A stretch of 64,000 bases of DNA from Altimarinus sp964500515 (GTDB lineage: Bacteria > Patescibacteriota > Gracilibacteria > BD1-5 > UBA6164). The notes under the pieces are model-generated. The model made no database searches, was not told the DNA's origin, and worked only from the letters and a program-made list of their open reading frames with translations. The stretch spans positions 167,224 through 231,223 of the forward strand of contig CAZCNE010000001.1 of NCBI GenBank assembly GCA_964500515.1. Direction: 5' to 3'. Each line of letters begins with the position of its first letter. The stretch's first letter is position 1. The position numbers and the translations under genes are program-made. Positions 53,279-63,977 of the stretch are shown piece by piece.

Positions 53279-53875
53279 TTACAATTTTAAAAAAGAAGCA
53301 AACTTAAGTATAAGTTTATTCAATTTTTTTATAATTTCTAGTTTTTTTATATAATAAAATGTAATTATACTTGCAATTATTCATATGATTAATCATGCAA
53401 TTATGTCAAAAGGCCAATGAATTCAGGCAATTACTCTTGATAATCACATTAAAATTACAAATGGTAAATAAATCCAAAAAATTTTTTTATATCAAGTAAA
53501 AAATAATGATACCAAAAAAGCAAATCCAACTGTCGCATGATCTGAAGGAAATGAAGCATCAGGAATATGTTTTAAAAGCAAATTTCAAGTTCACTCTATA
53601 TAATTTTCTGGTCTATCAAAATGGATAATTTGTTGAATAAGTAGAGCAATCAATACTCATATAAAACAAGAATAAAAAATTAAAATTAAATTTATTTTTT
53701 CTTCATTATTTTTTTTATAAGCATAATAAAACCAAGCAATAACTAAAAATAAAGGTATAAAAAAAATTGGAAGATCAGCAAAAATTCAAACCATATTTGC
53801 AATAAATTCATTTTTTGAAAAAGAATTTAAATAAATAAGTAAGTTTTCGTTTATTTTTTGTAACATATTAAACAT
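53279..53875 (-). CDS. PAP2-family membrane phosphatase
   Basis: A 198-residue membrane protein with five or six helices and the three PAP2 motifs: the RP of FDRPENYIEG, PSDHATVGFAF (motif 2 with PSxH) and SRVIAGIHWPFDIIAG (motif 3 with SR......HxxxD). Members include undecaprenyl pyrophosphate phosphatase (BcrC-like), which recycles the wall carrier. Placement just before murG on the same strand supports that role. Confidence 0.88.
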
Positions 53876-54038
53876 AGTAAAATTAAAATATTAAATTATA
53901 TTAAAATACTAATAAAAAAAAACATTAAATCAAATTCTAAGTAAATTTTTATAAAATTAATTTAAAATCCTTTGAAAAAAAAACTTTTTTCATATAATAA
54001 AAATATAATAGTAAATTATTTTTTAATCAAATTTTACC

Positions 54039-56708
54039 ATGTCTAATTTTGTAGAACTTCCAAAAAAATATTCACCAAAAGATTTTGAATGAAATATTTA
54101 CAAATTATGGGAAGATTCATGAAAATTTCAGCCTCAAGAAAGTAAAACTTGAGATAATTTTTATATTCCAATTCCACCACCAAATGTGACTTGAGTTTTG
54201 CATTTGTGACATGCTATAATGCTGACATTACAAGATATAATGACAAGATATCATCGTATGAAATGAGATTCTACAGTTTGGATTCCAGGTACTGATCATG
54301 CTTGAATCTCAACTCAAAATGTTGTAGAAAAAAAATTAGATAAAGATTGAATTTCAAGAGTTGCTATTTGAAGAGAAAAATTTTTAGAAGAATGTTGGGA
54401 TTGGACAAAAAAACATGGTTGAATTATTCAAGATCAATTCAGAAGAATGTGAGCAAGTTGTGATTGGACTAAAGAAAGATTTACTTTTGATGAAGAATTA
54501 AATAAAAGAGTTATAAAAGCCTTTGTTGATTTATACAATAAATGACTTATTTATAGATGAGAATATATGGTAAATTTTTCACCTAAACTTCAAACAGTAT
54601 TATCCGATCAAGAAGTTATTTATAAAGAAGAAAAGGGAAAATTGTATTATATAACTTATTTTGTAACTTGAAGTGATAATGAGGTGATTGTAGCAACAAC
54701 TCGCCCTGAAACTATGCTTTGAGATGTAGCCGTAGCTGTTCATCCAAAAGATAAAAGATATAAAAAGATTTTGAAATCATGAAAAAAACTTATTTTACCT
54801 ATTTTAAATAAAGAAATACCGCTTATTGCCGATGAATCAGTAGAAATGGATTTTTGAACTTGAGCTGTTAAAATTACTCCAGCTCATGATCCAGATGATT
54901 TTGAAATGGCAAAAAAACATAATTTACCTTTAACAGAAGTAGTTATTGATAGGAATGGTTTTATGACTGATAAAACTGGTATTTTTGAGTGACAAGATTC
55001 AATTTCTGCTAGACAAAACATAGTAGAACTTCTAAGATCAAAATGAAATTTACATCATACAGAAGATTATACAAATAGAGTAGGGTATTGTGAAAGATCT
55101 GGATGCAGAGTAGAAACAATTATTTCAAAACAATGGTTTGTAAAGGTTCAACCATTAGCTATAAAAGTTATTGAATGATATAAAAATAAAGAATTTGAAA
55201 TCATACCAAAAAGATTTAATAAAATATTTGAAGATTGGATTTTTAATTTGAGAGATTGGTGTATTTCTAGGCAATTATGGTGGGGACATCAAATTCCAGC
55301 TTATTATCATAAAGAAACTTGAGAAATTCTTGTAACAGAAGAGGATTTATCAAATAATCCAGATTATATTCAAGATCCTGATGTTCTTGATACTTGGTTT
55401 TCAAGTGCTCTATGGCCATTTTCAATTTTGGATTACGATATGTGGTGATGAAAACAGCCAGAAATGGTAGAAAAATTTTATCCTGCAAATGTTCTTGAAA
55501 CAGGTCATGATATAATATTTTTTTGGGTAATTCGTATGCTTTTATTTTGATATGAATTTACAAAAGAAACTCCTTTCAAAAATATATATTTACATTGACT
55601 TGTAAAAGATAAGTATTGAAGAAAAATGAGTAAATCTTTATGAAATTGAATTGATCCAATAGACATGATTGAAAAATATTGAGCAGATCCTTTAAGACTT
55701 ACTTTAAGTATAGGAAATACTCCTTGAATTGATTTGAAATTTGATGAAAAAAATATCGAATGATATAAATTTTTTATGAATAAATTATGGAATGCGTCAA
55801 GATTTGTATATACAAATATATGAGATAAAATAGAAAATTTAGCAAATGATATAGAAAATATGGAAGATAAATTAATTAAAGATTATAAAAACTTACTTAT
55901 TTCTGAAAAATGGATTTTATCAAGACTTGCTCATTTGACAGAATTAGTAACAGAATCTATGGAAAATTATAATTTTGCAGAGTCTTGACAAGAGTTAATT
56001 GCATTTACAAAAAATGAATTTTGTGATTATTTTATCGAAGAGTATAAATTGACAAAAGAGTTTTCTAAATTTTGAAATGAAACTATAGTTTTTGTTATGT
56101 TTAATCTTCTTAAATTATTACACCCATACATTCCATTTATAACTGAAGAATTGTATCAAAAACTTTGATTTAAAGATATGCTTATTGATTCAAAATGGCC
56201 AAAATTAAAAATAAAAAGAAATGAAGAAATTGAATCTGAAAAACAAATAATTATTGATTTAATTAAAGAAATTAGAAAATTAAGAGCTGAAAATAATTTA
56301 ATTCCAAGCAATACTATCAAAGTTCAAATATATGTGAGAAACAAAAATACTGAAATTATAAGTGAGTCGATTGGTATAATTTCTTGAATTGTTAACTCTA
56401 AAGAAACAATAATTGTTGATAAAAAACCAAAAGATAAAAATTTAGTTTATAGTATAATAAAAGCTTGAATTGAAGTTTATGTCGATACATCTAATGCTAT
56501 AGATGTAGATAAAGAAGCTAATAGAATTAGAGATTTGATAGAAGACACAAAAGATTATATACTTAAACTTGATAAAAAATTGTTAAATGAAAATTTTGTA
56601 AGAAATGCTCCAGCAAGTTTGGTTAGAGAAGAAATGGAGAAAAAAGAACAAGCTAAACACAAGCTTGAAAAACTTGAAGAAAAATTAAATAATTTAGAAA
56701 TAATTTAA
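54039..56708 (+). CDS. valS: Valyl-tRNA synthetase
   Basis: An 889-residue class I synthetase of normal length. HIGH signature PPPNVTGVLHLGHAMMLTLQ (about residue 52), FVTGSDNEVIVATTRPETML in the CP1 editing domain, TDHAGISTQ, CSRQLWWG-type segment CISRQLWWGHQIPAYY, KMSKS loop GRKMSKSLGNGIDP (about residue 529), anticodon-binding helical region and C-terminal coiled coil (EKKEQAKHKLEKLEEKLNNL) that is particular to ValRS. 163 nt before the gene (53876-54038) hold only A/T-rich sequence, presumably its promoter. Confidence 0.97.
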
Positions 56709-56738
56709 TTTTTTAGTACTTATATTAATTAATAATTT

Positions 56739-57824
56739 ATGAAAATTTGAATAGTTTGACTTCCAAATGTAGGAAAATCTACTCTTTTTAATGCTTTGAC
56801 AAAATCTTACTGAGCTTGTGCTGAAAACTTTCCATTTTGTACTATTGAACCAAATATTGGAATTGTAAATGTAAATGATGATAGACTTGAAAAGATTGCT
56901 AAAACATCTAAAACTCAAAAAATTATTCCGGCAACAGCTGAGTTTATAGATATAGCTTGAATAGTAGAATGAGCAAGTAAGTGAGAATGACTTGGAAATA
57001 AATTTTTAGCAAATATAAGGGAAGTAAATGTTATTTTACAAGTTGTTAGAGTATTTGAAAACACTGACATAACACATGTTAGTTGAAATATAAATCCTAG
57101 AAAAGATATAGAAGTGATTAATTCTGAATTGATTCTTGCTGATTTGGAAACTATTGAAAGAAGAATTGTTGACAATGCTAAAAAAGCAAGATGAAGTCAA
57201 GAAGCTATGGAAGCACAAAAAGTTTATGAAATTGTTAAAGAAAATTTAGATAAGTGAAAACTTGCTATTTCTATTGATCTAAAAGATGAAGAAAGAGAAC
57301 ATTTAAAAGATTTAAACTTACTTACAAATAAACAATTTGTTTATGTTGCCAATGTAAATGAAGATATGATGGATATAGATAATAATGAGCTTAGAAAAAT
57401 ACTTTGAATTACAAATGAAAAAATACCAATTTGTTCTATTTGTGCTAAACTTGAAGCAGATATGGTAGATATGAGTTTAGAAGAAAGAAAAGTTTTTTTG
57501 GAAGAAATGTGACTTATAACAACTTGAATTGACAATCTTATAAAAACAGCATATGATGCTTTGTGATTACAATATTATTTCACTTCTTGAGAAAAAGAAA
57601 CAAGAGCATGGACTATTCATAAATGAGATAAAGCACCACAAGCAGCTTGAGTAATACATACAGATTTTGAAAAATGATTTATAAAAGCTGATGTTGTAAA
57701 TTGGAAAGATTTTATAGAATATAATTGATGGACTTGAGCTAGAGAAGCTTGAAAAGTAAGACTTGAAGGGAAGGATTATGTCGTGCAAGATGGTGATATA
57801 ATGCTTTTTAAGTTTAGTAAGTAG
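56739..57824 (+). CDS. ychF: Ribosome-binding ATPase YchF (OLA1-like)
   Basis: A 361-residue Obg-family protein. G1 GIVGLPNVGKSTLFNALT (residues 3-20), G3 FIDIAGIVEGASKGEGLGN (the typical YchF spelling), the NxxE change in the G4 region (YVANVNED), and the C-terminal TGS-like domain with TSGEKETRAWTIHKG, GVIHTDFEKGFIKADV and EGKDYVVQDGDIMLFKF. The enzyme prefers ATP and regulates translation and stress response. Co-directional with valS (30-nt gap); a terminator follows. Confidence 0.96.
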
Positions 57825-57848
57825 AGAGACAATAGGTCTCTTTTTTTG
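57825..57848 (+). terminator. Rho-independent terminator after ychF
   Basis: AGAGAC / GTCTCT stem with AATAG loop and a T run, directly after the stop codon. Confidence 0.8.
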
Positions 57849-57925
57849 TGGAAAAAATCTTTTGACTTTTATTAAAAATAAATATACTTTAATTTAAATA
57901 TTATATTCATACCTAAAATAAGAAT

Positions 57926-58051
57926 ATGTGGATAGCTGAGTCAATAAAACATATATCAAAAGTATTAATAAAATTTTTAGAAAAAGAAAATTGAGAAAAG
58001 TATGTTTTTATAATTTTAATATTTTTTACTTTTGTATTTTTTAAGTTTTAA
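57926..58051 (+). CDS. Possible small tail-anchored membrane protein
   Basis: A 41-residue frame, MWIAESIKHISKVLIKFLEK then a hydrophobic C-terminal helix (VFIILIFFTFVFF). ATG start, TAA stop, one TGA read as Gly. It is directly upstream of the crRNA locus. It may be a real small protein or a chance frame; there is no ribosome site to help. Confidence 0.3.
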
Positions 58052-58091
58052 AAGTATAAGTTTTTTGAATATAAATTTTTTAGCTTTAAAA

Positions 58092-58316
58092 AATTTCTAC
58101 TTTTGTAGATGGTATGATTAGCACACTGTGTTTTTAATACGGTTAGTTGCTAAAAAAATGCTTTTTCTCTTTAATTTATAAATTAAAGCAAAGAGATTTA
58201 AAGGAATATTAACAGATATTAATTATTTTTAATTTCTACTTTTGTAGATGGCTGATTCTTCTGATCCAAAAAGTATATTGAATAAATACATAAAATTTCT
58301 ACAAAAGTAGAAATTT
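58092..58316 (+). CRISPR. Irregular type V-A crRNA locus, two repeat-spacer units
   Basis: Two identical 19-nt repeats, aatttctacttttgtagat, at 58092-58110 and 58231-58249, 139 bp apart start to start, instead of the usual ~66 bp. Behind each is a stretch richer in G and C than the surrounding sequence (58111 onward, beginning ggtatgattagcacactgtg; and 58250-58279, beginning ggctgattcttctgatcc), as expected of acquired spacers. The flanks 5' of the two repeats are not alike, so only the hairpin is conserved. The last repeat (58280-58316) keeps the first half but its second half is replaced so that it forms a 10-bp palindrome. The locus lies upstream of cas12a in the same direction. Confidence 0.7.
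58169..58188 (+). repeat. Perfect 20-bp palindrome within the crRNA locus
   Basis: Ten-bp arms ctttaattta / taaattaaag, extended by CTC/GAG pairs with a small bulge. It lies between the two repeat-spacer units. It could stop the first transcript or mark a control site for the second unit. Confidence 0.5.
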
Positions 58317-58330
58317 AATAATTTTTTTTA
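58293..58330 (+). terminator. Repeat-derived terminator of the crRNA locus
   Basis: aaatttctac-AAAA-gtagaaattt, a perfect 10-bp hairpin (58293-58316), followed by AATAATTTTTTTTA. It looks like a Cas12a repeat whose 3' part was replaced by the complement of its 5' part; it ends 19 nt before the cas12a ATG. Confidence 0.65.
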
Positions 58331-58348
58331 TTTTTTAATATTTTTTCC

Positions 58349-61300
58349 ATGAAAAATTTTGAAAATTTTACTAATTTATATGAATTAAGTAAAACCTTAA
58401 GATTTGAGTTAAAGCCTATTTGAGAAACAGAAAAATTACTTGAAGAGAATTATATAATAGAACTTGATAAAAAAAGAAAAGAAAGCTATGAAAAAGTAAA
58501 GCCATATTTTGATTTATTACATTTGGATTTTATAAAACATAGTTTAAAAAATCCAAATATGAACTTTAAACCATATTTTGAACTTTATAAAGATTGGAAT
58601 AAAGATAAAAAAAATAAAAATAAAAATAAAGAGACAGAAGAAAAAAATAAAAATAAAAATAAAGAGACAGAAGAAAAAAATAAAGAGACAGAAGAAAAAA
58701 GTTTAATGAAACAAATAGAAGAAAAATTTAATCAAGAAGCTAAAAAATATCTAGAAAATTATACAAATATAAAATTCAAAAAATCAGATAAAGATTTTTT
58801 ATATGAAATAGAAGTTTTTGAAATTTTGAAGGATAAATTTTGAAATAATCCTGAAACTCAAGTTACAGACCCAGAGACTTGAGAAATAACAACAATCTTT
58901 GATAATTGGAATAATTGGCTTGGATATTTTACAAAATTTTTCAATACAAGGAAAAATTTTTACAAATCAGATGGAACTTCTACAGCTATTGCTACTAGAA
59001 TTATAAATGATAACTTAAAAATATTTATAGAAAATTTAATTATTTTTGAGAAAATAAAGGAAAAACTAAATTTTACAAATATAGAAAAAGATTTTTGAAT
59101 AAATTTAGAAGATATTTTTGAATTAGATTATTATAACAAGTGTTTTTTACAAAATTGAATAGACTTTTATAATTTAATTATATGATGAAAAACTTTAGGT
59201 GAAGATAAAATACTTCTGAATTGAAAAGAGTTAAAATCAGGAACAAAAATAAAATGACTTAATGAATATATTAATTTATATAGACAAAAATCAAAAGAAA
59301 AACTTCCATTTTTTAAAAAACTTCAAAAACAAATTTTAAGTGACAAAAAAAATAATTTTATTGAACAAATAGAGGATAATAAAGAATTTGAAAAAATTTT
59401 GAGAGATTTTTTTGATAATTCAAATAACAAATCAGATTATTTAAAAGATATTTTTGGTAAACTTTCTGAGTTTAATGATCAGCAATATAAAGAAATTTAT
59501 TTAAATAAAATAGCTTGGAATACACTTTCTCATAAATTTGCTTGAAATGTTTTATTATTTGAAAAAATTGTTTTTGAAGAACTTTTAGAAGAAAAATTAG
59601 TAGAGAAAAAACATTTTGATAAAAAAGAAAATAAGTATAAATTTCCTAATTTTATTCCTATTTTTTATATCAAAAATGCTTTGGAAAAATACAAAGAAGA
59701 ATGACTTTTTTGGAAAGAAAGGTATTACACTTCTGATAATGAATTTGAAAATGGTTTTTTAGAAAGAGAGAATAAAAATTTATGGAAACAATTTTGTGAT
59801 ATTTTAAATTTTGAATTTCAAAATATTTTTTCAAGAGAAATTGTAACTGATTTATGAGAAAAAACTATTGTTTGATATGATATTTCTAAAGAAAAATTAT
59901 GAAATATTTTAACAAAAGAAAAATTTGAATTAACAGATACGACCAGAGGACTTATAAAAGATTTTGCTGATTATGCAAGAGTAATTTATAATTTTGGAAA
60001 ATATTTTGCACTTGAAAAATCAAGAAGTTGGGATAATAATCATAATTTAAATTCTGATTTTTATGAATGAGAAAATTGATATATAGAAAAATTTTATTCA
60101 GATGCTTATGAGGAAATTATCAAGCCTTATAATTTAATGAGAAATTATATAGCCAAAAAACCTTGGAGCGATGCTAAAAAATGGAAAATAAATTTTGAAA
60201 AATCTAGTTTACTTTCTGGGTGGGAGAAAAATATTGAAAGTAACTGAGCTTATATTTTCAGAAAAAATGATAAATATTATTTATGAATTATAAATTGAAC
60301 AAAACCAAAACCAGAAGAAATTGAAAAAATATATAGACTTGGAGAAGAAAAAATTGAAAGATTTGTTTATGATTTTCAGAAACCAGACAATAAAAATATT
60401 CCAAGAACATTTATTAGATCAAAATGAGAAAGTTTTGCACCTGCTGTAGAAAAATATAATTTACCTGTACAAAATATTTTGGAAATTTATGATAATTGAT
60501 ATTTTAAAACTGAAAATAAAAATAATCAAAACTATAAATCTTCACTTACGAAGCTTATTGATTATTTTAAATTATGACTTTCTAAACATGATTCTTATAA
60601 ACATTATAACTTTATTTGGAAAGATAGTTCAGATTATAATAATATAGCAGAATTTTATAGAGATACTGAAAAATCATGTTATAAACCAGATTGGGAAACT
60701 TTGAATTATTATGAATTACTTAATTTAGTAAATAATTGAAAGTTATACTTTTTTCAAATATATAACAAAGATTTTGAACTTGATAAAACTTTGCAAGAAA
60801 AAGATTACAATTTTAAATGAAAGTGACAAAAAAATATTCATACTTTATATTTTGAGTCATTATTTAAAGATGAAAATATAAAAAATATAAAATGAGTTAT
60901 TATGAAGTTAAGTTGATGATGAGAAGTGTTTTTTAGACCAAAAGCAATTGAAGAAAAAGAAGTGAGTAGAAATTTTTCAAGAAAAATTATAGAAAATAAA
61001 AGATATACAGAATGTAAATTTATGCTTCATTTTCCAATACAACTTAATTTTAAAGAAGATATTTGAATGAGTTTTAATGAAAAAATAAATCAATTTTTAG
61101 CAAATAATAAAGATATAAATATTATTTGAATTGATAGATGAGAAAAACATTTAGCTTATTTTTCTGTTATAAATCAAAAATCAGAAATTTTAGAAAGTTG
61201 AACTTTAAATCAAATTGAGAATTTTGATACATTTTGAAATCTTATCATGAGACCAGAAAAAAAGATTGTAGAAAAAAAAGATAATGAGTGAAATATGATA

Positions 61301-62461
61301 GAATATATTTTACAAGAGACTTGAAAAAAGGTTCCATATATTGATTATGCACTTTTGCTTGAAATAAAAGAAAAAAACAGAAAACTACAAAGACAATCTT
61401 GGAAGGAAGTAGAACAAATAAAAGACTTAAAAAAATGATATATTTCAGCTTTAGTAAAAAAACTTACAGATTTAATAATTAAGTATAATGCAATTGTGAT
61501 TTTTGAGGATTTAAATATGAGATTTAAACAAATTCGTGGTTGAATTGAAAAAAGTGTATATCAACAACTTGAAAAAGCACTTATTGATAAGCTAAATTTT
61601 TTGGTTAATAAAAATGAAATGAATCCAGAAAAAGCAGGAAATTTACTTAAAGCTTATCAGCTTACAGCTCCTGTAGAAGCATTTAAAGATATGTGAAAAC
61701 AAACTTGAATTATTTTTTATACTCAAGCTAGTTACACTTCAAAAATTGATCCTCTTACAGGTTGGAGACCAAATTTATATTTGAAAAAAACAAATGCAGA
61801 AAAAAATAAAGAAAACATTTTAAAATTTGATAATATTATTTTTAATGCTGAAAAAAATAGATTTGAATTTACTTATAATTTGAAAAATTTTATAAAGTCT
61901 GAAGAAGTAGAATTTCCTAAAAAAACTAATTGGACAGTTTGTTCTTGTGTTGAAAGGTTTAAATGGAATAAATTTTTAAACAATAATAAATGAGGATATG
62001 ATATTTATGAAAATTTGACAGATTGAAATTTAAAAAATAGGAAATTAAAAGAAGATGAAATAGTGAATTTTAGAGATTTATTTGAGAAATATAATATTTG
62101 AATTGATAAAAATATTTTAGAACAGGTAAAAAATCTTGAAACAGTTTGAAATGAAAAGTTTTTTTCTCGTTTTATTGATTTATTTGTGCTTATGTGTCAA
62201 ATAAGAAATACGGATAAATCAAAATTTTGAAATGAAAATGATTTTATCCTTTCACCAGTTGAACCTTTTTTTGATACAAGGATTTTTGGGAAGTTTGGAA
62301 AACATCTTCCAAAAAATGGAGATGATAATGGTGCTTATAATATTGCAAGAAAAGGAATAATTATTTTAAAAAGAATTTCTAATTGGTCAATTCAAAATAA
62401 AGAAAAATATCCTGATTTATTTGTAAGTAATATAGAGTGGGATAATTTTATAGCCATTTAA
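58349..62461 (+). CDS. cas12a: CRISPR-associated nuclease Cas12a (Cpf1)
   Basis: A 1370-residue RNA-guided nuclease (family about 1230-1330). N-terminal FTNLYELSKTLRFELKPIGET. WED/processing region with NIHTLYFESLF (His 831) and VIMKLSGGGEVFF. RuvC-I INIIGIDRGEKHLAYFSV (Asp 929, both Gly TGA), RuvC-II AIVIFEDLNMRFK (Glu 1053), Nuc-domain region, and RuvC-III GDDNGAYNIARKG (Asp 1325). All three catalytic residues are intact. It processes its own pre-crRNA and cuts T-rich-PAM DNA. Residues about 88-117 in REC1 are a low-complexity tandem repeat that lengthens the protein. Many Gly are TGA, so the standard code would not translate it. Followed at 7 nt by a DUF6508 gene and then cas4. Confidence 0.97.
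58611..58700 (+). repeat. In-frame tandem repeat within cas12a
   Basis: A repeated unit AATAAAAATAAAAATAAAGA plus GACAGAAGAAAA, about two and a half copies with nested AATAAA hexamers. It encodes KNKNKETEEKN repeated in residues about 88-117, between REC1 helices. The array lies on the surface side of REC1 in known structures (inference). Confidence 0.8.
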
Positions 62462-62468
62462 TAAATAT

Positions 62469-62864
62469 ATGGATGAAAAATTAACAAAACTTAGGGAAGT
62501 AAAGTGAGAGACTTTGCCTTACATTGGAAATGCATATAAATTTTCTGAAGATATAAATATTTTTTTAGATAAATATATAGTAGAATTAAGTAAAAATTGA
62601 AATCTTTGAGATGAGTCTATGTTATATTTTTACAATGGTTTGTATTTTTATTGATTTATTTCTGATTTTAAATGGGTTGACTATTCCAAAGTGTTTTGAT
62701 ATATTTTTGATAATAACTTGTTTGATAAATTAGATATTGATCTGGTAAAAAAATTTTTTACTTATATTGTAAGATCTGACAGGTTCAATGAATGATTTTT
62801 AGAATATTGTATTGAAAAATGAATCGTTTTACTTCTTTTAAAACAATACAAAAAATTAATTTAA
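62469..62864 (+). CDS. DUF6508 domain protein
   Basis: A 131-residue soluble protein starting 7 nt after cas12a. C-terminal TYIVRSDRFNEGFLEYCIEKGIVLLLLKQYKKL matches the DUF6508 pattern (hhRadRFxxGxLxxxhxxGxhhxhLxxL). The N-terminus is YIGNAYKFSEDINIFLDK. Molecular role unknown. Position inside the CRISPR-Cas operon between cas12a and cas4 suggests a linked role, for instance control or defence accessory, but DUF6508 also occurs in unrelated places. A terminator hairpin separates it from cas4. Confidence 0.75.
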
Positions 62865-62880
62865 ATATTCACAAAAACAA

Positions 62881-62914
62881 AAAAATATGCTAAAATATAC
62901 TTAGCATATTTTTA
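62881..62914 (+). terminator. Terminator between the DUF6508 gene and cas4
   Basis: AAATATGCTAA / TTAGCATATTT stem (11 bp) with T run; cas4 starts 9 nt later, so cas4 may be read by read-through or from its own start signal. Confidence 0.7.
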
Positions 62915-62922
62915 TTTTGCAA

Positions 62923-63540
62923 ATGAAAACTATGGAAAGCTATATAAAACTTTCAACTCTAAACGATTTTATCTATTGCTCAAAATCAATTTATTATCAT
63001 GAATTATATGACAATTATAATGAGAAATTATTTCATGAAGAAGCTCAATCTGAAGGTAAAATAGTTCATGAAAGTATTGACAATAAAACTTATTCCTCAA
63101 GAAAAAATATATTGCAATGATTATATGTTTATAGTGAAAATTATAAAATAATGTGAGCTATAGATATTTTTGATACAAAAACTTGAGAATTAATAGAAAG
63201 AAAAACAGAAATTTTTAAAGATGAAACTTGAAAAGAAAAAATTTATAGATGACAAAGATATCAACTTTGGTGACAAATGTTTTGTTTGGAAGAAATGTGA
63301 TATGAAGTCCAAAGTTTATGGATTTATAGTGTAAAAGATAATAAAAAATACAGGATTTATAAACCAAGTTCAAAAGAAATTGTTGAATTTCAAAATTTAC
63401 TTGAAAGATATAAAAAATTTGATTTATTACAAAAAAATTGGAAACAAAATTCACAAAAGTGCATTAAATGCATATATAAAGAACTTTGTGATTATTATAT
63501 TTGAGAAGTTTATCCACAATTAGAATTATTTAAAAATTAA
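62923..63540 (+). CDS. cas4: CRISPR-associated exonuclease Cas4
   Basis: A 205-residue RecB-type nuclease of normal Cas4 length. First Cys in FIYCSKSIYYHEL (residue 19), His in GKIVHES, catalytic Asp in GAIDIFD and E-x-K in LIERKTE, motif YRGQRYQLWGQMF, and the three C-terminal Cys in CIKCIYKELCDYY that with Cys19 hold the 4Fe-4S cluster. It trims prespacers and selects PAM together with Cas1-Cas2. A TTG at 62917 would add two residues; the ATG is preferred. The next gene is a GIY-YIG cassette and not cas1. Confidence 0.93.
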
Positions 63541-63541
63541 C

Positions 63542-63900
63542 TGTCATCCTGAACTTGTTTCAGGATCTTTCCAAATATTTTATAAGCAAAAAATAATATG
63601 AAGCAATATTATGTATATATAATGGCTAGTATAAATAAAAATATATATATTTGAGTAACAAATAATATAGAAAAAAGAGTTTTAGAACATAAAAACTGAA
63701 TTTTTTGAGGTTTTACTAGTAAATATAAAATACATAAATTAGTATATTATGAAATATTTTATAATATTAATGATGCTATAAGATCTGAGAAAAAATTAAA
63801 GAACTGGCATAGAAAACGGAAAATAAATTTAATAGAAAAAGAAAATCCTAATTGGAAAGATTTATCTTTATAAAGATCCTGAAACAAGTTCAGGATGACA
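63542..63900 (+). mobile_element. GIY-YIG gene cassette bounded by a perfect inverted repeat
   Basis: 359 bp. Terminal arms 63542-63570 and 63872-63900 are perfect 29-nt inverse complements; each arm itself folds (CCTGAA/TTCAGG). Between them sits one GIY-YIG gene whose stop codon touches the right arm. Arms are richer in G and C than the rest. The cassette separates cas4 from the next gene. I recall very similar arm sequence in many unrelated bacteria beside GIY-YIG genes, which I cannot check here. Confidence 0.6.
63598..63873 (+). CDS. GIY-YIG (UPF0213/URI-like) nuclease
   Basis: A 91-residue single-domain protein. YYVYIMASINKNIYIGVTNN is the GIY-YIG start (Y..I...N...YIG.T), then RVLEHKNG, a conserved LVYYEIF and SEKKLKNWHRKRKINLI with the E-KK-L..W..KKK-LI tail typical of this family. 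Tyr, Arg, His and Glu of the active site can be assigned. Such small nucleases occur singly in many genomes with unknown role. Flanked by the 29-nt inverted repeat. Three Gly are TGA. Confidence 0.88.
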
Positions 63901-63977
63901 TACTATTATTATGCTAAATTTTTTTAGATATTTTGAAAAATAATAAAAATTAACAATATTTATTTAACTTTTTACTT

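Noticed and set aside
58111..58279. Targets of the two spacers inside this window
   Set aside because: No segment of the window matches either spacer beyond short words; the only match involves the repeat-flanking 25-mer, reported separately.
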